From positions 10,126,197 through 10,190,196 of the forward strand of contig NC_092695.1 in NCBI RefSeq assembly GCF_964275005.1: a DNA stretch of 64,000 nucleotides. The letters are read 5' to 3'. Made by a program: the position numbers and the translations under genes. Positions 11,336 to 23,578 of this stretch are shown here, in pieces. The stretch's first letter is position 1; each line of letters opens with the position of its first letter. The stretch is from Diadema setosum (Eukaryota > Echinodermata > Echinoidea > Diadematoida > Diadematidae). The notes under the pieces were generated by a model. It did not search any database, was not told the DNA's origin, and saw only the letters and a list, made by a program, of their open reading frames with translations.

Positions 11336-12835
11336 TCCCATTCCCTTGTGTAATTTCTTACCCTGGTCTGTTCATATTGTCCTTCTTTCTCGGTTCTTCT
11401 TTTTTTAGCTGCAAGGTGTGGGGTTAGAAATATTATGTAACGCCACATGTTGATTGATCAGCAGAGCTGCCAACCTTTGGAAGCACAAATCCGTACTCAG
11501 CAGCTCCATAATCCGTATTTTCCACCAGAATCCGTATTTTTTCCATCTCCCTCTTTTTGCCATTTTGAATTAAACTCGTCGACTTATAAGGCCTACAGGC
11601 TCTTAACAAAACATTACGACACATGCCGAAGTATCGAGCTGGTCACCAGCACGATAAAGAATCCAAACTACGCAATGTTCAGAGTTGATTGATTGCTTTC
11701 TCGCAATGCATGTGTACAAGACTACAAGTGCATGTTGTGTACCTCCAGAAACTTGCTGGGCTGGTTATGGAAGCTTCCACTATCTAGCAGGGGTGGGGGA
11801 ATGTTTTCATCTTCTCAAGAAAGCTTCTGTGTGAGCGAATGCAAAACTCTGTTCGGTGTTTCGAACTATTGTTTACTATAAAACGTAATCATGCGTTGTT
11901 TTCAGGCTTTTTAATTTTACTGGATTTTAAACATCAGTATTTTCCGAAAGTACCGGTATTCCAATTTCTTTTACCCTGACTGGAATCGGAAAGTCTGCTA
12001 TAACGATGATCTCGAAATGCCGCGCTGTGTGTGGTTGCGCAAAATGTGCAAACACGTGGTTGTACTTTCAAGTTTAAAGGAATGCGCCATGTGCTCCTGC
12101 CTGAGGTTACTGCAAGTTCGATGGATCGAATGCGCCATAGCTGAGCTGATGGCTTGTTTACGGTAAACATGTAGTTTACATTCGATACGAAGAAGTCATT
12201 ACGTCTTTCAAGAGGAAAAACATACACAACAAACAAAAAACACCTACGAACGATTGTTGATAGCCAAAACTTTGAAAAGTAATAAGCAGTTATGATGAGC
12301 ATGAACTTAAATTAATCGTCATGATTTTGCTGTCTAACCAGGTGATGACTGCATCTCATTGGACCTACTCGTAGTGAATTTGTCTGGGCATACGAGACCT
12401 TTTAAGTATTTCTGTGATTGCCTTTTTAATTGACTGATTAATCGATCCTTTTTTATTGTTCAGGGAACATAAGATATTCGATTAAGTACACTATATTCGA
12501 CTGTTTGATGTTTCCTGCTATGCGCCAAAAGAAAGGCTATAGAATCACGATATCTTTGCAATGATTCCTTTAATTCTACTAATGAGCTGGTTCTTCGATC
12601 GATATTTCCAGGATATTTACACGCTGTTTATTCCAATGCGCGCATTCTTTCGTCTGGCACGCACCTGGGTGTGGCACCTGCTTTTGTGGAAATTTCCACA
12701 AGGGGAGAAGGGTGGGTGTCAAGTTTCTTCGAGCCGATCGAAGAGACTGCGCGCATGTATTCAGTATTTCACAATCTCTTCGCTCTGATTTATTGTAATT
12801 CATGCTTTCCCCTTTTTCTTTGCTGATATTGAACA
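11336..12835. other. Body of the outermost transposon, no gene recognised
   Basis: This is sequence of the GGTTA-flanked element, left of the next insertion. A Cys-containing reading around 12010-12110 superficially resembles a THAP-type zinc finger start but lacks the full C2CH pattern. Nothing else is supportable. Confidence 0.45.
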
Positions 12836-13499
12836 TATAGCAGGCCCGTAGCCAGGGGGGGTGCGTCGGGTGCGTACGCACCCCCCCCCCCAAATTCTGA
12901 AAGGTCCACTTTTTCATAATAACGGTTTTTAGCAATTCTCAAGATAACAATCCAAATAAATATAAAGACACATTATATGCTACGTAAATGTGGAAGAGTA
13001 CGTTTAACAATGTTAAAAATGATTGTACGAAACCCTTTTGTTGTATGAACCATCGGATCGTCCCCATGCACACAAACACAAATGTTATGTATCGATTTGT
13101 GCGAGCTATTACATATTGAAAACTTTCGGTCATCTGCGAAGCCGCGCTTCCGCGCGAACGCTACAACACGTAAAACGGGTCAAAATCGACGCATTTTTCC
13201 ACAAAATCTGCCATAACTTTTAAACTGTTTAAGAAGCAAACTTGGGGCGCCCGGATTTTGAAAGTGGACACTTTAGGGATTATTTATGTGTATATATCTT
13301 TATTGTAACATTTGTAGCAGTGACGCAAATTACATCAGAAAAGTACCTTATGAGTAGAATTGTCTGTGGCGAACAGTCCAAATTTGACGAATTTGAGCAT
13401 ATTTTGCCGTCTTGCAATTCTTCCAGACGGGATATCTCGAGAAAGGAAGATCGCACAAACTTGGGGCGCACGCAGTGGCGTATCTGGGGGGGGGGGGGG

Positions 13500-13690
13500 G
13501 GCAAGGGGGGCACGTGCCCCGGGCGCCACTCCTTGGGGGCGCAAAAAAAAAACGAAGAAGAAGAAAAAAAAACGAAGAAGAAAAAAAAAAGAAGAAAAAA
13601 AGAACAAAAAAAGGAAAGAAGAAGAAGAAGAAACTCACCGGAAGGTGGGGGGGGGGCAGAAAACCAAATCAAAAAAAGATAAAAACAAAA
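13500..13690. repeat. Low-complexity G-run and (GAA)n/poly(A) tract
   Basis: G15 and G6 runs are followed by AAG/AAAAA-rich DNA. All frames on both strands are open here and give Lys/Glu- or Phe-rich peptides, a composition effect. Confidence 0.85.
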
Positions 13691-13699
13691 CATAACGAG

Positions 13700-14819
13700 G
13701 ACTCGGACAAAATGACAATGTTTATTGTGTTCACACAAGAATTCCATGTTATGTAAGCTGAAATACAATTTTCGGCTCGCTCGCTGCGCTCGCTCTCTAA
13801 ATTTTATATAGAAGAAGAAGGTAAGAACAAAATGTGATGATGAAGCGGACAAAATGACAATTTCTATTGTGTTCACACATGTCATTTTATATTTAGCAGG
13901 CAAAATGTTTCACTGAGCAGCGGCTGCAATTTCTTTCGTTCTGAAGCGATCGCCAATTGGATCAAAAGAAGGCGCCAACGGTTTCGAACATACGGGGGGG
14001 GGGGGCGCCAAAAAAATCGAACAAGATAAGAACAAAACGTAATGATGACGTGGAAATACACAAATTTCGGCTCACTCGCTCGTACTAATTTAGAGTATTT
14101 CTTCAAGCCCTCAGTTTGTTGGTAAAAATCGTTATCTACTAAAGGCCGTCACTATATCTTGATTAGAATTGTAAGATTTGATAAGCAAAAAATGACAAGA
14201 GTTCCATGTTTTGTAAGCTGAAATACAAAAATTTTCGGCTCGCTCGCTGCGCTTGCTCGCCAAAATTTATCAAAACAAAAAGGAGATAAGAACAAAACGT
14301 GATGATGACGCGGAAATATACAAATTTCGGCTCACTCGCTCGTACTAATTCAGAGTATTTTTTCAAGTCTTCAGTTTGTTGGTAAAAATTGTTATCTATA
14401 AGACCGTCACTATACATTGTATCTTGATTAGAATTGTAAGATTTGATAAGCAAAAAATGACAAGAGTTCCATGTTTTGTAAGCTGAAATACAAAAATTTT
14501 CGGCTCGCTCGCTGCGCTCGCTCGCCAAAATTTATCAAAATTAAAAAGGAGATAAGAACAAAACGTGATGATGACGCGGAAATATACAAATTTCGGCTCA
14601 CTCGCGCGTACAGGGGGGGGGGGGGGCATTTCATGAAGCAATTCGTCAGATATTTCGTCTGACAAACTGTTAAAAGCTACTGAAATCCTTGCTTCTGATT
14701 GGCTGAAAGCAAATTTTGTCCGACAATTTGTCGGACAAAATGCTTCATGAAATGCCCCTCTGATTTAGAATATTTTTTAAAGTACTCAGTTTCTTGGTAT
14801 AGATAAATCGTTATCTATA
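13700..14819. repeat. Subterminal tandem array, ~258-bp unit
   Basis: Each unit carries AATTTTCGGCTCGCTCGC, a GCGCTCGCTCGCC block, a GATAAGAACAAAACGTGATG-like word, and ends in GTTATCTA. Good copies start near 14142 and 14400; more degenerate ones lie at 13700-14100 and after 14580. The array resumes at 19436-19570, on the other side of the TA-flanked insertion, so it is one array split by that element. Confidence 0.8.
14623..14758. mobile_element. Foldback MITE, ~136 bp
   Basis: Ends GGGGCATTTCATGAAGCA and TGCTTCATGAAATGCCCC are perfect 18-bp inverted repeats. Further inward pairing comes from GTCAGAC/GTCTGAC-type words, and a TTCTGATTGGCTGAAAGC core lies between. It interrupts one unit of the tandem array, since the neighbouring unit has the array sequence without it. 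No coding capacity. Confidence 0.8.
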
Positions 14820-15586
14820 CACTCTAAGAAAAAAAGGTTCTCAAATGGTTCTCGTAGGCTCCAAAATGGTTCTCATCAGATGGTTCTCGCAAAATGGTTC
14901 CGATGAGCACCTATAAATGGTTCTCAATCGAAATGGTTCCGTTCGTCACCATTTGCTAGTATGCGACCCAGTCCCCGAGTGTTAGTTGTGGTACTCCTGC
15001 AGGTCAAACAATATCTTTAGGTCCACTTTCATTTTTTCCCTTGCTGTATATTCGAATGCCAGATGTAAGAATCACCAAAAATGTGGTATTGGTACAAAGA
15101 TATTATAACATGTTTCTACTGCTGTGATAATAAAATGTACATATTGTTTCTTTTCGTAGACTAATGACTTCTCTTGGCTGCGTGCCAACTGACAGTTGCA
15201 ACCGCGCTTGATCAGATATGCGTACGCGTAAACGTACACATACCAGTACTGCACTGCACCACCGCATGGGAAACTTGTGTATGTAACCGCCGCGGCACGC
15301 GCCGCGGCTATGTAGCCCTGTGTTGCCTGCCTATGCAAACCTACCACCACGTACAGCGTAGCATAGCGGGCACAGTGTCAATGCAATACCATGCATACAA
15401 ATACAGCGCAGCAGCAGCTTGCAGACGGCTAGACACACGTACACATAAACATACACAGTGTTATACTACGCTGCTAGGTCTATATGCATCACACCCATAA
15501 CGAACGGCACCCGGCAACGTTTGCTATAGGCATGAGTTTTTGTCAAAAAGGACTGGAAACGTGTCACTGTCAATTCCATTTTCGCC

Positions 15587-16635
15587 ATGGCAGTCATCAC
15601 AATTCAGGAGAATAGGTAAGATTTTTAGTTTTAATGTGGTTTTATGTCATTTTTAGATGACATTCGTTGGTGCACAAAATCAAGTTGGATTCATCACTCA
15701 GTTTTCGTTCTCAGTCAGTGATTAACCTTTAACGGTTAAGATCCTAATGTTAGATCTAATTTGATCGAAGCTGCTATCTTGTGTAATGTTTACCAGGTAC
15801 AGTACATAGATCCAGATCTAACAATAACATGTTAGGCCTAACACTTTACAATTAGAAATTTGGCATAGCAATGGGCTAGCCTGCACAGACGCCGTGCGGA
15901 GCATGGGCCATGGCTGTCATGTTTTGACAGCGACTGGGCCGGGCTACTGTACTAGCTAGGCCTGCATGTAACGTTTGAAATGCCTACTAACTCATGTCTA
16001 CTAACTCCGAAACACAGCCCAAACGCCGAATGCAAAAATATAACTGTGTACAAGGAGCGCCCGGGGTAAGGCCTAGACTGTCTATACCGGTACATGCAAT
16101 AAGGAAATTTGTTCTAGCTGTTAACTGTTAGAAGTCCTTAGTTTTAACGTTAACGTTTATGAGCCAACTACGAAATCTGTCTACAGCCCAGTGGGCCTAG
16201 ACAAGGTGTCAGGTCAAAATCTCTTCAGTATGTTTTCAGGCTTGTTCTAAGTAAGGAGTCACGTCATGTAATGCCATGTTCTGTTTATGGAATTATAGCA
16301 ATGACTTTGTTTTATTAACGCGGTGTAGGTCTATTGTATCTTTCAATTCATATGTCAGGGAAGTGGACACACCAACATGCACAGAAACCAAGGAACAAGT
16401 AACTCCGGCCAGGATGATAACCAGAACGTACGTGTTTGGGTCGCTGGAGCGGTTAGGGAGCAAGGTAGACTCCACATTGATCAGAGAGACAGCCCGTGAC
16501 AGACCGTTGACAGCATCGGCCAGAACCGTAGGCTTAACACTAGCCAAGAATGAGCTGGGCAGCCACAAGAATTCATCGATCAGAATAAGAGCCCGGGATA
16601 GCCTATTTACAGCATCAGCTAGAACCCTGGGCTAG
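15587..16635 (+). CDS. Candidate two-exon small gene inside the 4.6-kb transposon
   Basis: Exon 1 (15587-15615) opens with an ATG in a strong context (GCCATGG) and ends AG|GTAAGA. A pyrimidine-containing acceptor TATGTCAG ends at 16358, and the frame after it is open to a TAG at 16633-16635. The phase fits: 29 bases of exon 1 plus one base of exon 2 complete an Arg codon. The product would be about 101 residues, Thr/Arg/Ser-rich, with two copies of a TASART-containing repeat encoded by the minisatellite. No family is recognised, and the repeat runs past the stop as non-coding DNA, which counts against it. CpG-rich DNA upstream (15180-15480) could be a promoter. Speculative. Confidence 0.25.
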
Positions 16636-16850
16636 TCGAGAATGAGCTGTGTGGCTAAGACAATACATTGATCAGAATGACAGCCTGTGATTGCCCGTTG
16701 ACAGCATCAGACAGAACCCTGGGCTAGTCAAGAATGAGCTGGGTGACCAAGAGAATACATCGATCAGAATGACAATTTTAGCCTGGATAGCCCGTTCACA
16801 GCATCGACCAGAAACCTACGCTCGCCAATAATGAGCTGAGTCAAAGAGAA
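16420..16850. repeat. Minisatellite, four copies of ~90-100 bp
   Basis: The word CAGCATCNGNCAGAACC recurs at about 16510, 16611, 16701 and 16800, each followed by AATGAGCTG and ATCGATCAGAAT-like words. The first two copies lie in the candidate second exon, the others downstream of its stop. Confidence 0.8.
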
Positions 16851-17224
16851 AACCTTTGAGAAATATGTAGATAGGGTAGGTAAGTCCGTTTGCATTGACT
16901 TGATAGTGTATTTTATAGCTGCTCTTTCTGAATCTGCTGTCAACCAAAAATTCAGGTCTGGCAACTTTTTGTTGGTTTGTGTGATGGAGGGTCACCTGTT
17001 TTCCTGTGATCCCAATACAGTGTACAGTATTTGCAACTTACAAAATACAATGTACCAGTGATGTATTGGGGGGGGGGGGGGTAGACGTTATGAGATCAGA
17101 CCAGATGCCAATCTGACAAGTGGAGTCATTCATAGTTTTAAAATTTAAAAGCACAAACGGAAAATGCTCTTTATACTTCTCCTGTCATTGTGTGGTCGAT
17201 TTCTGCACACTTTTAAAGTTTGCA

Positions 17225-18900
17225 CCTAGACTGGTAAAACTTATTGCATTTATACCCAAGCAGGAATTACGTATTGTGTAGAGAATTGAAGATTATGTAA
17301 TTTATTTCAAAGCACTGATGCACCTCTTGTCACCAGTTTATATTGTTTTTGCAGAAATACAAAATGTACCGTACATGTACATGGTGGTGGTGTTTTAAGA
17401 CTGTTGCCAAATTTGGTGAACAAAATGACAAATGCTAACAACATATTATTGTCATAGGCAGGTTATAGGACAGCAAATTCAAACCTCAGCTTTAGGCCTG
17501 CATTGTTTATAGTTTAATGAATTTATGGCTCTGCTTTTAAAAAAGTGTAAATTTGTATTGATTCCCAATGTTATATCATACATTGTATTTTAGATCATGG
17601 TTGAGGAATTTTGTTCATTCATGCTTGTGAAACTGTGGGTGTGGTATCCTAGCTCTTTCCCCCTTGGGATTTTTATCATCCTTTATTATAAAACAATGTG
17701 TTCTTTTGTGTGTGTGTGCGTGTGTTTTGTTTTGTTTTGTTTTTTTGTAGGACATGCTGTAAATTGTCAGAGGTCATGATTAACCTGAATTGATACTCTT
17801 CTTGTTTTTGCAGTTTTGTGTCTATGGTGCTTTCAAATTGCAGAACAAAAAAAAAAAAAAAAAGGTCACTCGTATACAAACAAAGATAAGTTAATTCAAG
17901 TACTGACGTTAGATGTGAAGTGAAGTGAAGTGAAGTGAAGAAGTGTAAAGCGTATCCTCTCCCAAGTATCATACCAGCAATATAGTGTAGATTTTCTGTG
18001 ACAATACCAAAGGTCCTGTTTAATGGAATTGTTTTCCTGTCCTTTGTAGTTGCTTTTATGACAAATATGCTCTATTTATTTATGATTTATTTATTTATTA
18101 TTTATTTATTAAAACATCTTTATTCAGGATTACATGATCACCAAATGTACTAATTTTCATCAAGGTCCTGAGATATAAATGTCATATAGAATCATTTACA
18201 ATATATACAGATAAATACTGAAAAAGTTCCAAATCAGCTACAGTTTGTAAAAGAAAAAAAAAACCAACACCAAACAAACTAGCAAATATGTGGAAAAAGT
18301 TCCTCATACTACTTAAGTAATGTACTTGACTTCTACCTATCTTAAGACTGACACAATTACTGTATCTCATGCATGCAGGAATTATTTCACAGAGAATTAG
18401 AAATTTTGTTGTGTATTTCAAAAGCCTGATGCACCTCTTGCTATTTCATATCTGTACGGAGATGTGTGATGGTGTTTCAGGAACTGCTCGGTACAGAGAT
18501 GACAATATTGTGGGGGGAAAATAGTGAACAAATGAAAACATTTTGTTAAGAATATTTGACAGATTATAACATGACAAATACAAACCTCACCTTCAGATTG
18601 TAAAAGTTAAGGTTAATAAATACATAATTCTGCGAATTTGTGAAAGAGCAAATTTCTGTAGTTTTCAGTTGTTGAGTAATGTTTCATGAAAAAATATTGG
18701 TGAATTTCATGTACACTGTACATGTATTCATACTTGTGAAACTGTGTGTGCATGGGTGCGTTATCCTTGCTTTTTTTTCCAGTGTCAACGATAATGTATG
18801 GCATGCTAATGTATTGCTAATATGTATGTTTTGTACGATGTTTGACTGATCAGTGATGAGATGAAATTCAGTTCAATTCATTTCATTTCAAATGAGTTTG
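17225..18900. repeat. Diverged direct duplication, ~1.1-kb period
   Basis: Segments around 17265-17720 and 18375-18800 share landmarks in the same order: AGGAATTA, CTGATGCACCTCTTG, a GTGGTGTTT-like word, ACAAA(C)CTCA, CATACTTGTGAAACTGTG and TTATCCT. They differ by many substitutions and indels. The space between them holds (GTGAA)n at about 17914-17940 and (TTTA)n at about 18075-18112. Non-coding. Confidence 0.6.
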
Positions 18901-19021
18901 TGATGCACATTTTCAATGCAGATAGGTACAAATGTACCTTTAGGAATGGTTCCAGTGAAGCACCTTACCAGCACTGCGTGTGAAACACACCAAAAATACA
19001 CAGACATCAATTCACATACTA

Positions 19022-19435
19022 CATTCTAAGAAAAAAAATGGTTCTTTTGAGCACCATTAAATGGTTCTCAGCACTGTCACAATAGCGACACCTTTTTTGG
19101 AGCCTGTGAGAACCTTTTTATATGGTGCCTGTCAGCACCTTTTAACATTGGTGCCCATTAGAACCTTTTCCAATGAAATGGTTCTCATGAGCACCTTTTG
19201 AAAAGAGTCAAAATGGTGCCCATCTTTAGTCAAAAAGGTGCCCATGGGCACCTTTTAAATGGTACTCACGAGCACCATTTCATCGGGGAAATGGTTCTAA
19301 TGGGCACCTTTTGCAAAAGGTGCCGACAAGCACCATTTAAAAAAGGTTCTCACGAGCACCAAAAAGGGTGTCGCTATTGTGACAGTGCTGAGAACCATTT
19401 AATGGTGCTCAAAAGAACCTTTTTTTCTAAGAGTG
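19022..19435. repeat. 414-bp palindromic right terminus of the 4.6-kb element
   Basis: About 75 bp at the left (CATTCTAAGAAAAAAAATGG onward, including CACTGTCACAATAGCGACAC) is nearly perfectly complementary to the right end. The core consists of GGTTCT-N4-GCACC modules in both orientations. With TA on both sides (19020-19021, 19436-19437) it also has the form of a free-standing MITE, so an alternative is a MITE nested next to the terminus of the larger element. Confidence 0.75.
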
Positions 19436-19970
19436 TAAGGCCGTCACTATCTTGATTAGAATTGTAAGATTTGGTAAGCAAAAAATGACAAGAATTCCAT
19501 GTTTTGTCAGCTGAAATACACAAATTTTCGGCTCGCTCGCTGCGCTCGCTCGCCAAAATTTATCAAAATTCATTACATTTAAATCACCCTCAAAAGACCC
19601 CTTTTAAGGGCTTGAAAAGCATATCATGTGGACTTGGCTTAAAGTCCCTACCGGGATGGGGTTGGGGTTGAACAATAGTCTTTTTCAGAAATTAGGGGCG
19701 CAATTTTCGCGCTTGCCCCGGGCGCCGTTTTCCCTAGATACGCCACTGGGCGCACGGTTTCAGAAAGTAGAGGTTCTGCCCATTTTTGTGACATAAGAAT
19801 CTTGTCCACTGGTTGAGCAGTCCTGACGCAAATTTGCAATAAAGCTGGACTACCCATTCACAATTGCTGTCATATAGGGAACGTGTACAATCCATACAGA
19901 ACTATCACGTGACGAGACTACCAACGAAAATTTGAGCCGTTGACCTTCACTGTCTGCCGTTGTCAGCAGT

Positions 19971-20919
19971 GTGACAGTTCTATTGGTTCTCATTTTAAAG
20001 TGAGCCAAAACCTAAGAACATTCTCACTTATAATTTCCAAAGAGTATTATGCTGGCACGCAAACTCATTTTAGTTGTATTTCATTTAAATGTAATGGGTA
20101 AGAGGGTATAAGAGAGAATGGAAAGTGCTGAGCTATGAAGTAAAATGGTAAAGTACAAAGTTTGTCAGATAGTATTACAAAAGCCTGAATATTGCAAGAG
20201 CTCCGGAGTAAAAACAGTCAGTGAAAAACCCTATGTATGATAGCCTTGTGAGAGCGTTAGACTGCATTGTGACGCATCGTTATTTAATTTACATTCTTTA
20301 TTGATATATTTTCATAAATATCTCAGGTAATGAGTCGGATTGGATTACAATTCTCACTTACAGCTTTGTAGAAGTCTGAGTCAACAGTATCACACAGTAC
20401 TTCAAGACGTATTATAGTACAAACGATTTCTTGAGCCTGCACCGTTTCAGGCTCTGTTCTGGATACGGCGGTAGAAACTCATTCTTTTTTGTTGTTTATT
20501 TTATCATTATTTACTAATCTCTTTTCTAACTTACAGGTAGCGGATTTCTTTGCAGGCCGAATTCGGAAATGTAGTGTTGATTATTACTTATACATTTTCT
20601 CATGTTGTGACAGTTCTATTGGTTCTCATTTTAAAGTGAGCCAAAACCTAAGAACATTTTCACTTATAATTTCCAAAGAGTATTATGCAGGCACGCAAAC
20701 TCATTTTAGTTGTATTTCATTTAAATGTAATGGGTAAGAGGGTATGAGAGAGAATGGAAAGTGCTGAGCTATGAAGTAAAATGGTAAAGTAAAAAGTTTG
20801 TCAGATAGTATTACAAAAGAAACTCATTCTTTTTTGCTTGTTTATTTTATCATTATTTACTTATCTCTCTTCTAACTTAAAGGTAGTGGATCTCTTTGCA
20901 GCCCAAATTCGAAAATGCC
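19971..20919. repeat. Tandem segmental duplication inside the second-level element
   Basis: A ~212-bp segment (19971-20182) starting GTGACAGTTCTATTGGTTCT recurs at 20607-20819 with a handful of changes. A ~100-bp segment starting GAAACTCATTCTTTTTTG recurs at about 20473 and 20819. The order B-A-B-A shows a head-to-tail duplication of a ~350-640-bp module. Confidence 0.8.
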
Positions 20920-22107
20920 TAGAGACAGCTAGTAACCAAATATGCTACTATAATTTAATAAATAAGAAATAACCATTCCAGTATGTATCTTAGTGTGCAC
21001 AGTAAGACAGATCAAATCAAATAGGAAAACATCTGAGCACTAAGCCTGAGGTCTGGATTTGCACACAACTTCTTCCAATGGCTAACGGATGTTTAATTTT
21101 TGAATTTCACTGACCTCCAAATTTCACAAAGAAAACCTTCTTAGCATGATGGTTAATATGACATTTGACTGATATTGGAGATGTTTGCGAATCGGATCTA
21201 CTACCTTTAATATTATTAAATCTAAAATGATTATTTGAAAGTTCGGAAATGCTGGAAATGTCTTACCACAAGGAGGCAAAATATAAATGGTTCACATTTA
21301 CAATTCATTTTGTTTTAAAAATTTTCTTATTTATTTTCGTTTTTGACAAACTCGCATACCAACGGCTGATATACTGTATAGTAAAGTGAATGTTTCATCT
21401 TCCAAACAGCATCCAATGGGATGGAAAACTCCAACTGAAAGGTGGACACCGTGACCATACTCGCTAAAGAAAACGCGTAGGTAATAGGGGTCGTTTTTTC
21501 TCACGGATTAGATGGAAAGTGTGATGTACGAGCGTATATAATCAAAGGGTATCAAAAAGGCCGAAATTTGGGGAAATGGTATATTGTTCAATCATGATGA
21601 AGTACTTCTTTAGGGTGCAGGAAACATTTAAGGAATACTTGTTTTTAAGGCCCGAAAAAATCATATGATCATTACTCGTTTAGGGGCCATTTTGAAAGTC
21701 CATGTATGAGCATGGTGTCCACCTTTTAATTGTCGCTACCCCTCCCGGGACAGTATCAAAGGACCGTTTTGTTAATTAACGCAATCCCTCCTTCCTTTAA
21801 AAATCCTAGCTTCAGGCCTGCTAACGCGGGTATACAATATAAAAAATAAAAGTTAAAACAACACCAGGAAAATCACTATTCTCAATTTTGCGGCGCGCAG
21901 AGTCTCGAACACAATTAAACTTTGCAACTTCCTGGCAAAATGAGTTTTTACTATTTCCTAGATGAAATACCGTAACGCGATTGCATGCAACAGACAAAAA
22001 TACAAATTTCCTCGAGACTTTAAATCGTCATTAAAACAGTCAAAATTCACAATTTGCGGCGCGCTTCGCGCGCAAATTCTTGTACAACTTTTGTAGTTCG
22101 GTCGTCC

Positions 22108-22178
22108 AAAGAATATATATATATATATATATATATAATTGTGTGTGTGTGTGTGTGTGCGTGTGTGTGTGTGTGTCA
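22108..22178 (+). repeat. Compound (AT)n(GT)n microsatellite
   Basis: About 14 TA units are directly followed by about 18 GT units with one GC interruption. Confidence 0.95.
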
Positions 22179-22258
22179 TCATTGGTATTGTTACCGAAGG
22201 TCCGTTTTTTTAGTGACCGCACCCCCCCTTGAAAAATCCTGGCTACGGGCCTGTATAG

Positions 22259-23480
22259 ATTTAACTTTACGAGGGTTGGTAGATCGTAGATCTTTTTGTT
22301 GTGAGGTGTATATAATTTGTTTTTTTTTTATCATTCTTTGGAGGGGAAAGAAGAGTAAGGGGGAAAGAAGAAAGAGGGAAAGTGAAATAAAACGAACGGC
22401 ACGTACGCTCATACAGCATTCACAGTAAGCCGTCTTTTTATACAATTGTACCAGCATAGTTTTCATCATCACCATCAGACATCACTCAGATCATTTTAGC
22501 CTTTTCCTATCAACATTAAGAAACACGTACAGTCCCTCGAGATAAAAACCGAGGAAAATAAATAACAAATACAAATAACAAGTATCAACACCTCCCAACA
22601 ACACAAATATTTAGAAAAGACAACACACGTCACTTCGATTCGAAAAAGCATTGCAGCAAAGCGGAGAAATCGCCGTTACGAAAATAACAGTGCGAGACAC
22701 TTGAAAGAATTACGTTTAAACATTTCAAAGTAAAAAGGGAACGGATAAAGTGATATAAAATGGAAGAAATCGTACCAAACGAGGTGTGAGAAACGACAGA
22801 AATAGAACGATAAGTTTAGTAGTAGGATTAGGCCCTAGCAAAAGTTTGCAGCACCAAAAGCTACGCGAAAATTAATACACATTGGAAACTCTGTATTGCG
22901 ACGAGATGTGGATCCTTGGGATCGTCAATAAACGATACAAAATAAAGGAAATTAATTCATTTTGACCGGAAAATAGTTTGTTATAAGTATTCTGTTATAT
23001 GAGATCTCCTTTAATAATAGGCCTAGAAATACACCGAGTTTCAACGATATCAAACAGTACTCGGGAAAGAAAATTCGAACGCTTTTCACCTGCGCATTAT
23101 ACTGCAGTGCACATCAATACACGAACAGAAACTCACATCTTCCTTGCAGAAAAATGATGCAATAACGTTACAAAAAGCCACACACAACACTCTCAAAATC
23201 ATTTCGTACTTGGGAGGCAAGGGAAAAGCGGAAGAAGTAGAGAAAAAAAGCAGACATTGCACAACGGAGCGCTTCTACCCCGACTCAAAACGAAATAGGG
23301 TACTGTTTGTAGTGGCAGCTGACTACAGTGAGTAGCTAAGCTAGCTACTATACTCACGCTCCCCAGCCGGCCACACATGGGGATACCACGGCGATCGATG
23401 TCAACATCCACGGTCCGTAGGCGACAGGGATTCAGGTGCGCGAAGTTCCGTTCGGTGTACACAGTACGCAAGCAGCGAAT
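22259..23480. other. Right body of the outermost transposon, no gene recognised
   Basis: AT-rich, with no domain-like frame. A (CA)n run follows at about 23520-23576. Confidence 0.45.
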
Positions 23481-23519
23481 TGCATGCGCGCACACTATTC
23501 TATGATAGAAGATTACGAA

Positions 23520-23533
23520 CACACACACGTCGG

Positions 23534-23576
<43 letters not shown>
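23520..23576 (+). repeat. (CA)n microsatellite
   Basis: Roughly 25 CA units with one short interruption. Confidence 0.95.

Positions 23577-23578
<2 letters not shown>

Larger units (their letters stand above)
14820..19435. mobile_element. Fourth-level nested element, 4.6 kb, TSD TA, GGTTCT-rich ends
   Basis: The left end CACTCTAAGAAAAAAAGG and right end CCTTTTTTTCTAAGAGTG are inverted and flanked by TA (14818-14819, 19436-19437). The flanks join precisely into a unit of the surrounding array (GTTATCTA on the left, AGGCCGTCAC on the right), showing one insertion. Both subterminal zones are filled with GGTTCT/GCACC repeats. A third terminus-like copy at 19022 faces the right end, making a 414-bp palindrome there. 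No transposase is seen; the interior holds a ~100-bp minisatellite, a ~1.1-kb diverged duplication and a candidate two-exon ORF. Probably a large non-autonomous Tc1/mariner-type element. Confidence 0.75.
13473..19748. mobile_element. Third-level nested hAT transposon, 6.3 kb, 8-bp TSD GGCGCACG
   Basis: Ends CAGTGGCGTATCT (13473) and AGATACGCCACTG (ending 19748) are typical hAT termini. A perfect 8-bp duplication GGCGCACG lies at 13465-13472 and 19749-19756, the hallmark length of hAT insertions. Subterminal CCCCGGGCGCC words occur on both sides. Most of the interior is a tandem array (13700-14820) and a younger 4.6-kb insertion; without that the element is about 1.66 kb and has no transposase. 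It is therefore a non-autonomous hAT passenger. Confidence 0.9.
12841..22253. mobile_element. Second-level nested DNA transposon (hAT-like), 9.4 kb, TSD TATAG
   Basis: Inverted ends CAGGCCCGTAGCCAGG (12841-12856) and CCTGGCTACGGGCCTG (22238-22253) are followed inward by G-rich tracts ending in GTGCG on both sides. TATAG flanks both ends (12836-12840 and 22254-22258). Removing the inner insertion leaves about 3.1 kb, with no transposase frame visible. It sits wholly inside the GGTTA-flanked element. The ends could belong to two separate copies, but the matching 5-bp duplication argues for one element. Confidence 0.75.

Noticed and set aside
12010..12110. Cys-containing reading resembling a THAP zinc finger
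   Set aside because: The full C2CH spacing is missing and frames are interrupted before the expected second half.
13280..13903. Overlapping 90-207-codon frames on both strands, Lys/Glu-rich or Phe-rich
   Set aside because: They arise from a G-run and (GAA)n/poly(A) low-complexity tract just inside a hAT terminus.
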